From Bacteroidales bacterium UBA1680 (GTDB lineage Bacteria > Bacteroidota > Bacteroidia > Bacteroidales > UBA932): a stretch of 51,495 bases of DNA. The position numbers and the translations under genes are program-made. The notes beneath the pieces are model-generated. The model searched no databases. It was not told the DNA's origin and saw only the letters and a program-made list of their open reading frames with translations. Below, piece by piece: positions 32,253 to 40,775 of the stretch; position 1 is the stretch's first letter, and the number at the start of each line of letters is the position of its first letter. The stretch covers positions 1 to 51,495 of the forward strand of contig DCKG01000015.1 in the NCBI GenBank assembly GCA_002320605.1. Direction: 5' to 3'.

Positions 32253-34186
32253 TTTCCTTAAACGGACTTACGGTAGCTTACGGTAATTTCACCCTGCTGG
32301 ACAATATCGATTTCCACATCAGCGACAATGACAAAATAGGCCTCGTTGGTAAGAACGGGGCGGGAAAGTCTACCATAATGAAGCTTATCGTAGGCGAGTA
32401 CCTTCCAACATCGGGTTCTATTGACAAACCTCGAGACGTAAGAATCGGCTACCTGCCTCAAATCATGTCGCACCATAGGGGTAAGACTGTGTTAGAGGAG
32501 ACCTTGACTGCCTTCGAGGAGGCGGCAGGACTGCAGAAAGAAATTGATGAGATAAATTCAGAGCTAACTAATAGAACTGACTATGAGTCGAAGGAATATC
32601 TTGAATTGATCAATCGCCTGTCCGAACTCACAGAACGCTCTGCCATTGGGGAAAGCGAGCCCCCTGAGGTGACGGCAGAGAAAACATTGCTAGGCCTAGG
32701 ATTCAGGGATGAAGATTTCTGCAGGAAGACCGAAACGTTCAGCCAGGGATGGAACATGAGGATCGAGCTAGCGAAGATCTTGCTTGCCAAGCCAGAAGTC
32801 CTGCTCTTGGATGAGCCTACAAATCACCTTGACATAGAATCGATTGAATGGCTAGAGGATTACCTGAGAAGCTGGCATGGCTCTCTATTGCTTGTCTCCC
32901 ACGACAGAAAATTCCTCGACAGCGTGACGAACCGCACTGCTGAGGTAGTGCTAGGGCGTATTTATGATTATAAGGTGCCTTACAGCCAATATGTCGATCT
33001 GCACAATGAGAGGATAGAGCAGCAGAAGGCTGCCTACGACAATCAGCAGAGGATGATCGAGAAAACGGAAGATTTCATAAATCGCTTCCGCTATAAGCCT
33101 ACGAAGTCGAATCAGGTCCAGTCTAGGATCAAGGCTCTGGATAAATTGGAAAGAATCGAGATTGACGAAACTGACAAGGTGACGCTGACTGTCAAATTCC
33201 CTCCTGCGCCTCGTTCAGGAGACGTAGTTTTCAAAGCAGACAATATCACGGTCGGTTATCCTCAGAAGGTTGTCTTCAGGAATGCGAACGTCGAAGTTCG
33301 GAGGGGAGAGAAAGTGGCTTTAATAGGCAGGAACGGGGAAGGCAAGACAACTCTAATGAGGGTGATGGACGGCGAATTGAAGCCAATCAGCGGAGAAGCT
33401 AAGATAGGATACAATGTAAATATGGGCTATTATGCTCAGAATCAGGAGGATATCTTAGATAGGAACCTAACTGTCTACCAGACGCTGGATAACATCGCTA
33501 CAGGCGAAATCCGAACGAAACTACGCGACATCCTGGCGGAATTCTTATTTAGAGGCGAGGGCATCGACAAGAAGGTCAGCGTCTTGAGCGGTGGTGAGAG
33601 GGCAAGGCTGGGCATGGCAAAGCTCATGCTGGAGCCTTACAATCTGCTGGCGCTTGATGAGCCTACTAACCACATGGATATCAAGTCTAAAGATATTCTA
33701 AAACAGGCTCTAAAATCGTATGATGGCACGCTCATTGTTGTCTCTCATGACCGTGACTTCTTGGAAGGCTTAGTGGATAAAATGTACGAGTTCCGGAACG
33801 GGAAAGTGACCGAGCATCTAGGAAGCGTGCATGAGTTCCTGGAGAAACGCAAGCTGGAAAATTTGCATGAGCTGGAGAGGAGGTTCGGCAATCTGGCTTC
33901 CAAGGAACCGGCGCAGAAGAAGATGGATGCTCAGAATGAGTTCCAGCAGAGACGGAGCGATACTAAAGAAGAACGTAAGATAAAAAATCGCATATCTTTG
34001 CTAGAGAAAGAGATAGATGAATTAGAAAAATCGATGTCTGGCATTGAGAAGAAACTAAGTGATCCTAGGGGAGAAGATGTCATGAGACTTACCGAAGAAT
34101 ATCAGAGAAACAAAAAGGCAATAGATGAAAAAACCTCCGAATGGGAGGCGCTCATGAATAATCTTGAAAACAATCCAAACAATTAA
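32249..34186 (+). CDS. ABC-F family ATPase
   Basis: This 645-residue soluble protein has two ABC ATPase domains joined by a helical linker and ends in a coiled coil, the ABC-F plan. ABC-F proteins act on ribosomes (translation factors or antibiotic protection). Walker A motifs are GKNGAGKS (34-41) and GRNGEGKT (about 355-362). Signatures are FSQGWNMRIELAK, with Gln replacing the usual Gly, and VLSGGERARLGMAK. Walker B motifs are LLLDEPTNHLD and LALDEPTNHMD. The linker EDFINRFRYKPTKSNQVQSRIKALDKL contains the usual basic arm. The C-terminal coiled coil (about 570-640) resembles the Uup/YdiF type. It is translationally coupled to tatC. No evidence links it to antibiotic resistance. Confidence 0.92.
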   Translation: MISLNGLTVAYGNFTLLDNIDFHISDNDKIGLVGKNGAGKSTIMKLIVGEYLPTSGSIDKPRDVRIGYLPQIMSHHRGKTVLEETLTAFEEAAGLQKEIDEINSELTNRTDYESKEYLELINRLSELTERSAIGESEPPEVTAEKTLLGLGFRDEDFCRKTETFSQGWNMRIELAKILLAKPEVLLLDEPTNHLDIESIEWLEDYLRSWHGSLLLVSHDRKFLDSVTNRTAEVVLGRIYDYKVPYSQYVDLHNERIEQQKAAYDNQQRMIEKTEDFINRFRYKPTKSNQVQSRIKALDKLERIEIDETDKVTLTVKFPPAPRSGDVVFKADNITVGYPQKVVFRNANVEVRRGEKVALIGRNGEGKTTLMRVMDGELKPISGEAKIGYNVNMGYYAQNQEDILDRNLTVYQTLDNIATGEIRTKLRDILAEFLFRGEGIDKKVSVLSGGERARLGMAKLMLEPYNLLALDEPTNHMDIKSKDILKQALKSYDGTLIVVSHDRDFLEGLVDKMYEFRNGKVTEHLGSVHEFLEKRKLENLHELERRFGNLASKEPAQKKMDAQNEFQQRRSDTKEERKIKNRISLLEKEIDELEKSMSGIEKKLSDPRGEDVMRLTEEYQRNKKAIDEKTSEWEALMNNLENNPNN

Positions 34187-34193
34187 TTGTATC

Positions 34194-35105
34194 ATGAAAT
34201 CATTAATTATCAAATCATTGGCTGTCTCGATGCTGGCTTTTGCCATGAACAGCTATTCTTTCGCCCAAACAAGAGAAATCGAACATGATTTCACTGAATT
34301 TGACGCAATCTCAGCTACCAGCAATTTCAAAGTAACATTTTCAGAGAATCTGAAATATGGCGCCAAGCTTACCGTTGAAGATAATCTTAGTGAATATGTC
34401 GACTGCTATGTGAAAGGCAACTGCCTGTACTTAGGCCTGAGGGAGAAGGATATTCCTAAAGAAGTGAAGAAGACTTATAAAGCGAAAAATGCTCAGGCTC
34501 CTATTCTGAACGTTACTGTCTATGCTCCAAAAATTAACCGCATTACCTTAGCTGAGGGATGCACATTTTCCAGCAATGGCGGATTAAATGCCGATAAGTT
34601 CAGTGTCGACCTGAATGACAATTCCAGCATACTGAACCTCACGGTCAATGCCAAATCGGTGAGCGTGAAAGCCGTTAAGAAGACCAGCCTCGTGCTGATG
34701 GCAAAGAGTGACAATGTTGAGATCAATGGAGATGGAGACGCTGTCATTAGGGTGGACTGCTCAGGCTCAAAGAGCTTGCAGGTTAAGGACAACGGTTCAG
34801 CCAACATAAACGTTAACGGCAGCTTCGAAGAAGCTTCCATCGATGCAGGAAATGCTTCCCAACTTAGCTTGACTGGCTCTACTAAAAAACTCACCATCAC
34901 TGGCAAAGGCAATAGGGCAAAGGTAGACGCTGGTGCTTTCAGCACACCTCAGGCAAGCCTTCGAATCGCTGGTCCTACTGTAACGGTTGCCGTCACCGAT
35001 GCTCTCGAGCTTGAGCTTGGCAAAGGCTCTAGCGTAACCTATGCTGGTAACCCTGCGATCAACATTGTAAGTGTTGAGAATTCTTCAATTTACAGAAAAA
35101 AATAA
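34194..35105 (+). CDS. DUF2807 (head-GIN domain) exported protein
   Basis: This is a 303-residue exported protein. The ATG at 34194 begins a signal peptide (MKSLIIKSLAVSMLAFAMNSYSFAQ) and lies 7 bp after the ABC-F stop; an earlier in-frame ATG lies inside the ABC-F gene. The mature part has the head-GIN start (REIEHDFTEFDAISATSNFKV) followed by repeating short strands (SVDLNDNSS, SVKAVKK, VEINGDGDAVI, LQVKDNGSANINVNG), consistent with a right-handed parallel beta-helix. Related proteins are common in the Bacteroidota envelope and have no settled function. It overlaps the dipeptidase gene by 1 bp. Confidence 0.82.
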   Translation: MKSLIIKSLAVSMLAFAMNSYSFAQTREIEHDFTEFDAISATSNFKVTFSENLKYGAKLTVEDNLSEYVDCYVKGNCLYLGLREKDIPKEVKKTYKAKNAQAPILNVTVYAPKINRITLAEGCTFSSNGGLNADKFSVDLNDNSSILNLTVNAKSVSVKAVKKTSLVLMAKSDNVEINGDGDAVIRVDCSGSKSLQVKDNGSANINVNGSFEEASIDAGNASQLSLTGSTKKLTITGKGNRAKVDAGAFSTPQASLRIAGPTVTVAVTDALELELGKGSSVTYAGNPAINIVSVENSSIYRKK

Positions 35106-36193
35106 TGTTCGTGCTCGATTCCCATTGCGATACCCCGTCAATGCTGATGAGGGGCCGCGATATCGGAAAAGATAACGAAAGAGGGCACGTCGACTTACCT
35201 AAGCTTAAGGCCGGGGGAGTCGACGGCTCTTTTTTCGCTCTTTTCATAAGGCAGAGCATGCAGCCAGATGCAGCTACGAGATATGCTTTGCAGATGCTTG
35301 GTGCGATTAATGATGCACTTTCGGAAAACAAAGAGTCCGCATCTTTGGCGAAAAACCCAGCTGAGGCATTCGAGAATAAAGCTAAAGGCCTTGTCAGCAT
35401 ATTCATTGGCATGGAAAATGGGCTGCCTGTTCAAAATTCTTTGTCTTTGCTAAGAGTTTTCCACAAGCTAGGTGTAAGTTATCTAACGCTGACACACAAT
35501 GGCGATAACCAGATAGCAGATTCGGCATCCGAGGGAACTCATTGGAATGGCCTAAGCCCTTTCGGTAAGGAAGTTGTTGCCGAGATGAACCGCATGGGAA
35601 TGATAGTGGACATAGCACACGCTTCAGACAAAACTTTCTATGACTGCGTGCAAGTCTCTAAAACTCCGATAGTTTCCACTCATTCATGCTGCAGAGCCTT
35701 GGCGCATCATAGAAGGAACATGACGGACGAGATGATTCGCGCAATGGCGGACAAGGGAGGAGTCATACAGATAAACTTCTACCCGGTTTTCCTGTCCGAC
35801 GCCTTTGACGAGACACTTGCTAAATCTGGGCTTGGCGACAAGGATTGGATTGAGGATGAATGGATTGCTGATCCTTTCAATAAAGAAAAGGCCGATGCAT
35901 GGAATGTAGTTCTTGATGAATATGCCGCATTGGAGAGGCCTTCATTCAAAGTGGTTGCAGACCACATCGACCATGCCGTTAAGGTAGGCGGAATAGAGCA
36001 CGTTGGAATTGGAACTGATTTCGATGGAATCGAAGTCGCTCCTAAGGGACTAGAGAACGTCTCAAAGCTGCCAATTCTGTTCGATGAGCTGCGCAAGAGA
36101 GGATATTCCGACGATGCAGTAGAAAAGATTGCAGGAGGCAACTTTCTGCGTGTCTGGAATGACGTTTTATCTAATGCTGAGCAAGGCGCTTAG
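35105..36193 (+). CDS. M19 family (renal-type) dipeptidase
   Basis: This is a 362-residue zinc dipeptidase of the amidohydrolase fold. Metal-site features are the N-terminal HCD (His7-Cys8-Asp9), the bridging Glu in IGMENG, and two His in STHSCCRALAHHRRN. The core LGVSYLTLTHNGDN and EMNRMGMIVDIAHAS are typical, as is GIGTDFDG near the C-terminus. No signal peptide is present, so it should act in the cytoplasm on dipeptides. The start overlaps the previous stop (TAATG). Its 3' end overlaps the convergent cinA gene by 23 bp. Confidence 0.92.
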   Translation: MFVLDSHCDTPSMLMRGRDIGKDNERGHVDLPKLKAGGVDGSFFALFIRQSMQPDAATRYALQMLGAINDALSENKESASLAKNPAEAFENKAKGLVSIFIGMENGLPVQNSLSLLRVFHKLGVSYLTLTHNGDNQIADSASEGTHWNGLSPFGKEVVAEMNRMGMIVDIAHASDKTFYDCVQVSKTPIVSTHSCCRALAHHRRNMTDEMIRAMADKGGVIQINFYPVFLSDAFDETLAKSGLGDKDWIEDEWIADPFNKEKADAWNVVLDEYAALERPSFKVVADHIDHAVKVGGIEHVGIGTDFDGIEVAPKGLENVSKLPILFDELRKRGYSDDAVEKIAGGNFLRVWNDVLSNAEQGA

Positions 36194-37475
36194 ACGACAT
36201 ATTCATTTGCAAATCCCTAAGGATATATTTCCTCAGCTCATCTAGGGCTGTTGCTGCGAAACGCTGGATGTTTCTGGTTCTGTCGTTCCTGTAATTCTTC
36301 TTAACTGAATATGTTCCATTCGGGCCTGCAATGCCTATCCAGACAGTCCCTACTGGGTTCTGCTCATCTCCCGATGGGCCGGCAAGACCAGTCGTAGACA
36401 CTGAATAAGTGCTGCTCAGCAGCCTGCGAACGCCAGTGGCCATCTCCACTGCAACTTCGCTACTGACAACCCCGAATTTCTTGATGGTGCCATTCCTTAC
36501 TTTGAGCAGCTTTTCCTTGATTGGAATTGCATAAGATATGACAGAGCCTAAGAAATATTCAGAAGCACCTGGTACAGAGGTGATTAAATGTGCTATCTCC
36601 CCACCAGTGCAAGATTCAGCGCAGCTCAGCGTCATTCCGGAACTTCTGAATATGGCACCTATGGCATTTTGAAGAGTGTCATCCTGCCAGGAATATATCA
36701 TGTCCCCAAGCAGAGGGCGCAGGCGTTCAAACTCGGCATTAATGCGCCTTTCCTCATCTTCTTTATCGCCCCCATAAATAGAGAGGCGGAGCCTAACTCC
36801 AGTGAGCTGATTAGGCAGGTAGGCAAGATGCATGTCGTCAGGCAAGCTGTCCTCCCATTCCTCTATCAGTTTAGAAAGAGCCGACTCTGCCAGCCCGTAG
36901 ACCATGATGCATTTATGGAATATGTCAGAAAGCCCTTCCTGATGGCACTTTATATCGTCGATTATGTCCGGAAGTGCCCCGATAGCTTCAAAAGGCACGC
37001 CTGGCAGAGCGTACAGAGTGGCGGGATGTCCGAACTTTTCGGCAGGGAAGCGGAACACCATGACAGGTGCCGTCCCTTTCTTGTTATTGATTACTTCGCA
37101 GGTGTCAGGCACATTTGCCTGTGCCTTATTTATATCCAGCACGTCCAGACCGCGCGAATGCAGGATTTCATTCACTATTTTCAGCTGGGCTTTGTTCACG
37201 ACATATTCATTGCTCCCGGAAATCTCGGCGAGGGCTGTTTTGGTGATGTCGTCCTTCGTCGGGCCAAGGCCGCCTGTAGAGATAACTATATCGTTGTTTC
37301 TCAGTTCATTGGAAAGATTATCCACTATCTCATCATGGTCGTCGCCGAATGATAGCATTCTGGTCACTTTTATTCCGAGGGCCTCAAGTTCCTGGGAAAT
37401 ATTAGAAGAATTAGTGTCAACGATCTGACCTATGAGGATTTCATCCCCGATCGTGCAAATTGAAGCCTGTATCAT
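36171..37475 (-). CDS. cinA: CinA family protein, two-domain (competence/damage-inducible, NMN deamidase type)
   Basis: This 434-residue cytoplasmic protein has an N-terminal MoaB/Mog-like domain (about 1-170, CTIGDEILIGQIVDTNSS, ISTGGLGPTKDD). A middle region with AYLPNQLTGVRLRLS follows, then a C-terminal PncC domain (about 255-415, LSCAESCTGGEIAHLITSVPG, FLGSVISYA, VSTTGLAGPSG) that in homologues hydrolyses NMN to NaMN. It follows pyrD with a 4-bp overlap and should be co-transcribed. Its last 23 bp overlap the dipeptidase gene on the other strand. Confidence 0.94.
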   Translation of the reverse strand: MIQASICTIGDEILIGQIVDTNSSNISQELEALGIKVTRMLSFGDDHDEIVDNLSNELRNNDIVISTGGLGPTKDDITKTALAEISGSNEYVVNKAQLKIVNEILHSRGLDVLDINKAQANVPDTCEVINNKKGTAPVMVFRFPAEKFGHPATLYALPGVPFEAIGALPDIIDDIKCHQEGLSDIFHKCIMVYGLAESALSKLIEEWEDSLPDDMHLAYLPNQLTGVRLRLSIYGGDKEDEERRINAEFERLRPLLGDMIYSWQDDTLQNAIGAIFRSSGMTLSCAESCTGGEIAHLITSVPGASEYFLGSVISYAIPIKEKLLKVRNGTIKKFGVVSSEVAVEMATGVRRLLSSTYSVSTTGLAGPSGDEQNPVGTVWIGIAGPNGTYSVKKNYRNDRTRNIQRFAATALDELRKYILRDLQMNMSSKRLAQH

Positions 37476-38509
37476 TTATTTTTCTCGAGATATTTAAGTA
37501 TTCTTTTAATTATCGAAGGGCCTTCATAGATGAAAGCGGTGTATATCTCTATGAGAGAAGCACCAGCATCAAGCATTGCTTTCGCCTGCTCCGGAGTCAT
37601 TATGCCCCCGACCGCAATGATAGGTAGTCTCCCTTCGCTTTTTTCGTGAATATATTTAACCATTTCAAGGTTCTTCTCGTAAAGAGGGGCTCCTGAGAGG
37701 CCACCGTTGCCAATTTTTTTCACGGCATTCTCAGATGTTATCAAGTTTTCCCTGGACCTAGTCGTGTTGCCAGATATTATCCCATCTATGCCAGAAAGTA
37801 GGCAGTAATGGATAATGTCATCGAGTTCTTCTTTAGGCAAATCTGGCGAAACCTTGATTAGCAATGGTTTATAAGAATCATAACACAGTCTGAGCTCGAG
37901 CAACGGATCAATGATGTCCGAGAGATAGGATATGTCCTGAAGATCTTGCAAGCCTTGGACATTTGGGCAGGAGACGTTTATGGAGATGAAATCCACGAAA
38001 TCGTAGATCAAAGAGAAAGCTGTCTCGTAGTCCATGCAAATCTCATCATCTGTCTTGCTGGCTGTGTTTTTCGCTATGCTGGCACCAAGAATCACGTCGG
38101 GTTTCCGGGCATTGATATTCTTTATCGCATATCGCACGCCCTTGTTGTTTATTCCCATCCGGTTTATGATAGCCTTGTCATGTGGCAACCTGAATACTCT
38201 GGGACGAGGATTTCCATCCTGAGGCTGAGGGGTAAGAGAACCTATCTCGATGAAAGAAAAACCACACCAGCCAAGCTCGTTGTAATATTCCCCATTTTTA
38301 TCAAGACCTGCAGCTAGGCCCACAGGATGAGGGAATCTTATGCCGAAAACTTCTCTGGACAAACCTTTGGGATCCCTCTTGTAGAGCAATTTCACCAGAG
38401 TTTTGCCGCCGGGAATCTTCCCAATGGTCTTCAGCATCACAAACGTCAGCCGATGAGCCGTTTCTGGAGAGAAACGAAAAAGGAATGGTCTTATGATGCT
38501 TTTGTACAT
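37472..38509 (-). CDS. pyrD: Dihydroorotate dehydrogenase, class 2 (quinone)
   Basis: This 345-residue flavoenzyme oxidises dihydroorotate to orotate in pyrimidine synthesis, using membrane quinones. Class 2 signs are the N-terminal amphipathic helix (MYKSIIRPFLFRFSPETAHRL), GLAAGLDKNGE, GSLTPQPQDGNPRPRVFRL, and Ser180 in INVSCPN, the catalytic base of class 2 enzymes. FMN-phosphate loops SGNTTRS and IAVGGI are present. A TAAATTTG box at 38517-38524 lies only 7 bp before the ATG, so the mRNA is almost leaderless. It is first in an operon with cinA. Confidence 0.95.
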   Translation of the reverse strand: MYKSIIRPFLFRFSPETAHRLTFVMLKTIGKIPGGKTLVKLLYKRDPKGLSREVFGIRFPHPVGLAAGLDKNGEYYNELGWCGFSFIEIGSLTPQPQDGNPRPRVFRLPHDKAIINRMGINNKGVRYAIKNINARKPDVILGASIAKNTASKTDDEICMDYETAFSLIYDFVDFISINVSCPNVQGLQDLQDISYLSDIIDPLLELRLCYDSYKPLLIKVSPDLPKEELDDIIHYCLLSGIDGIISGNTTRSRENLITSENAVKKIGNGGLSGAPLYEKNLEMVKYIHEKSEGRLPIIAVGGIMTPEQAKAMLDAGASLIEIYTAFIYEGPSIIKRILKYLEKNK

Positions 38510-38516
38510 AGCTTTG

Positions 38517-38524
38517 CAAATTTA
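38517..38524 (-). promoter_or_regulatory. -7 box for pyrD-cinA
   Basis: On the minus strand this reads TAAATTTG and ends 7 nt before the pyrD ATG. A tandem AAATTTGC precedes it directly. Confidence 0.5.
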
Positions 38525-38626
38525 GCAAATTTTCTATCTCAGGCATTGCCGGATTGTAATTTTATTATGCTATCTCGGCGAGGCATTCTGTTGTGCTGAC
38601 AGAATAATGGCCGAGAAAAGTCAGCA

Positions 38627-39055
38627 TCACTTGATTTCCTGGTACGTTCCATCGTCGTAGAAAACGATGACTCTGGCTATTTTCTTCTCAGATGTGGTTT
38701 CGACCTTAATTGTATCTGGTTGCACCGAGGTGGGTTGCTGCTCAATTTCCAGAGGTTTTTCTTCGACGGCCTCAGACATTTCAGCATTATCTTCTTCTTG
38801 GAAAAGTGCTGGTTCAGCAGGGGCAGGCATCACGACATCCTTATCTTTCTTGTACATTCTTCCTTTCCCTGTGATAAGCCAGTCAAGATTGATATCACTG
38901 TATCGGGACACCATCCTTTCTATGAAATCATATCCAGGCTTGTTTCTTCCTGCTAAAATGTGGGATACGCTCGCGCGACCGACGCCGATGCTGTCTGCGA
39001 ATTGCGCCTGAGTAAGATTCTCGGCAGCCAGGAATTGTTGAAGACGGTTTTCCAT
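38627..39055 (-). CDS. XRE-family helix-turn-helix regulator with acidic tail
   Basis: This is a 142-residue DNA-binding protein. Residues 5-60 form a classical XRE/Cro helix-turn-helix (LTQAQFADSIGVGRASVSHIL, then NKPGYDFIERMVSRY). A linker with INLDWLITGKGRMYK is common to Bacteroidota members. An acidic, low-complexity stretch (about 78-125) follows, and the protein closes with IARVIVFYDDGTYQEI, a terminal motif also familiar from this group. Its promoter carries a palindrome over the -7 box, which suggests autoregulation. It stands alone; its targets are unknown. Confidence 0.88.
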   Translation of the reverse strand: MENRLQQFLAAENLTQAQFADSIGVGRASVSHILAGRNKPGYDFIERMVSRYSDINLDWLITGKGRMYKKDKDVVMPAPAEPALFQEEDNAEMSEAVEEKPLEIEQQPTSVQPDTIKVETTSEKKIARVIVFYDDGTYQEIK

Positions 39056-39063
39056 TTACAGAT

Positions 39064-39080
39064 ATTTGTTTACAAATTTA
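39064..39080 (-). promoter_or_regulatory. XRE gene promoter with overlapping palindrome
   Basis: The -7 box TAAATTTG (minus strand, 39073-39080) overlaps the inverted repeat ATTTGT-TT-ACAAAT (39064-39077). A perfect TTTAATTAAA palindrome follows at 39077-39086. The arrangement suits an operator for the regulator encoded 9 bp away. Confidence 0.45.
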
Positions 39081-39086
39081 ATTAAA

Positions 39087-39511
39087 TTAATTTACAATGT
39101 CAACAATATTTTGCCATTAACAAATGTATACAGGAGATATTTTGCTGGCAAACTAGTTAAACTAAACTTTAGTATAATTAATATAATTATCTGAATTAAT
39201 GCTAATAAATCTGCATATTTTATCATCAATAATAGAATTTCCCTCACTTCCTAGGGCTACTTGCGAACAGTAATTAATATTTACAATTAAGTTAGTATAT
39301 ATAAATATTTGATTATACGAATGTTATCAACAACTAAATTTTAGAATAATAAATTCTTATTCATACTTATGTAAATTTTATTTTAATTTTTGTAACTATT
39401 TCCATTTGTTGATGGATTGAATACAAAAGTAAACATGATTAACCATTAAAATTGCGGCGGCATGTCTTATTTCCAATCAATATCCAGAGCGAATATTTCC
39501 AAAGAATAATT
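39087..39511. other. AT-rich gene-free region between the XRE gene and queA
   Basis: These about 425 bp carry no reading frame worth calling on either strand and are much richer in A/T than their surroundings. I see no tRNA-like cloverleaf, no strong hairpin and no second copy of the XRE palindrome. The length exceeds what the two flanking promoters need, so a small RNA, regulatory region or lost gene is possible, but nothing positive supports any of these. Confidence 0.4.
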
Positions 39512-39519
39512 TAAATTTG
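39512..39519 (+). promoter_or_regulatory. -7 box for queA
   Basis: TAAATTTG lies 18 nt before the queA ATG at 39538. Confidence 0.5.
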
Positions 39520-39537
39520 TGCTAAAATTTAATTGTA

Positions 39538-40746
39538 ATGATTCCGCAGATAAAGATTGAAGATTATAATTATGATTTGCCAGACGAGAGAATCGCAAAA
39601 TATCCTCTGCCGGAACGAGACTCCTCGAAACTCCTTAGATATAAGGATGGGAATGTAGACGAATATATATTCAAGGACTTGCCGTCTCTACTACCAGAAG
39701 GCTCATTGATGATATTCAACGACACTAAAGTCGTGCCTGCCAGGCTGCATTTTCAAAGAGAGACGGGGGCTCACATAGAAATTTTCTGCCTGGAGCCTGT
39801 AGACCCTGTTGAATACAACACGTCTTTTGCTGCTACTGAGCATTGCAGATGGAAGTGCGTGATTGGTAATGCAAAGCGTTGGAAGGGAGAGCCGCTTAAA
39901 CTGTATAATCCAGAGTCCGATCCGGTCGTAAGCGCAATGAATCTCACTGCAATCCTTGTTGAGAGAAATGGCGAAACAGGCATCGTCGAATTAGCCTGGA
40001 AAGACGGAAATCCTTTTTCCAAGGTTCTGGAGACTTGCGGCACTGTCCCTATACCACCATACCTCAATCGTGAGACAGAGGCAATCGATGCGGAACGTTA
40101 TCAGACGTTATACGCTAAAATTCGAGGTTCCGTGGCCGCTCCAACTGCCGGCCTGCACTTCACCCAAAGAGTATTGGATGCCCTCGATGCTAAAGGAATA
40201 GACAGAGAAAATGTTTGTTTGCACGTTGGCGCAGGGACGTTTCTGCCTGTCAAAAGCTCAAATGTGGCAGAACACCCTATGCATAGGGAGCCATTCGCCG
40301 TCACGCTGGAACTCTTGAAGATAATCCGTAAGCATGAAGGAAAACTGATTGCCGTTGGCACTACGTCCGTCAGGACACTTGAATCGTTATATTACGTGGG
40401 CGTCAGCTGCATTGAAAAAGGCAAGCCGGAGGAAGTCGGTCAGTGGGCGCCTTACGAGAAGGAATATTCATATTCAATAGACGAGGCTCTTGATGCCATA
40501 ATTGAATATCTCGAAAAGAGCAAGCTAGAAGAGCTGAAAGTTGGCACGAAAATAATCATAGTCCCAGGCTTTAAATTCAAGCTCGTAGACACATTAATAA
40601 CTAATTTTCATCAGCCTGAAAGCACGCTCATACTGTTGATTTCTGCTTTCGTGGACGGAGATTGGAAAACTATCTACGATTACGCCTTGGGGCATGATTT
40701 TCGCTTCTTGAGCTACGGCGACAGTTCGCTCCTTTTTAGAAAATAA
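39538..40746 (+). CDS. queA: S-adenosylmethionine:tRNA ribosyltransferase-isomerase
   Basis: This 402-residue enzyme transfers and isomerises the ribose of SAM onto 7-aminomethyl-7-deazaguanine in tRNA, giving epoxyqueuosine. Family motifs are DYNYDLPDERIAKYPLPERDSSKLL, LMIFNDTKVVPARL, SVAAPTAGLHFT, VCLHVGAGTFLPV, IAVGTTSVRTLESLY and TNFHQPESTLILLISAF. It is longer than the E. coli enzyme (about 356 residues), with extra sequence in the middle (VGVSCIEKGKPEEVGQWAPYE), as in other Bacteroidota. The acyltransferase gene follows after 29 bp. Confidence 0.96.
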   Translation: MIPQIKIEDYNYDLPDERIAKYPLPERDSSKLLRYKDGNVDEYIFKDLPSLLPEGSLMIFNDTKVVPARLHFQRETGAHIEIFCLEPVDPVEYNTSFAATEHCRWKCVIGNAKRWKGEPLKLYNPESDPVVSAMNLTAILVERNGETGIVELAWKDGNPFSKVLETCGTVPIPPYLNRETEAIDAERYQTLYAKIRGSVAAPTAGLHFTQRVLDALDAKGIDRENVCLHVGAGTFLPVKSSNVAEHPMHREPFAVTLELLKIIRKHEGKLIAVGTTSVRTLESLYYVGVSCIEKGKPEEVGQWAPYEKEYSYSIDEALDAIIEYLEKSKLEELKVGTKIIIVPGFKFKLVDTLITNFHQPESTLILLISAFVDGDWKTIYDYALGHDFRFLSYGDSSLLFRK

Positions 40747-40775
40747 CATATTAATTTATTAGTAACTATTTAATC

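Noticed and set aside
32249..34186. ABC-F gene as an antibiotic-resistance factor
   Set aside because: It is of the general Uup/YdiF-like type in a housekeeping context, with no resistance-type neighbours or leader peptide.
36588..37352. 254-codon plus-strand frame opposite cinA
   Set aside because: Antisense shadow of a conserved gene; composition and content do not resemble a protein family.
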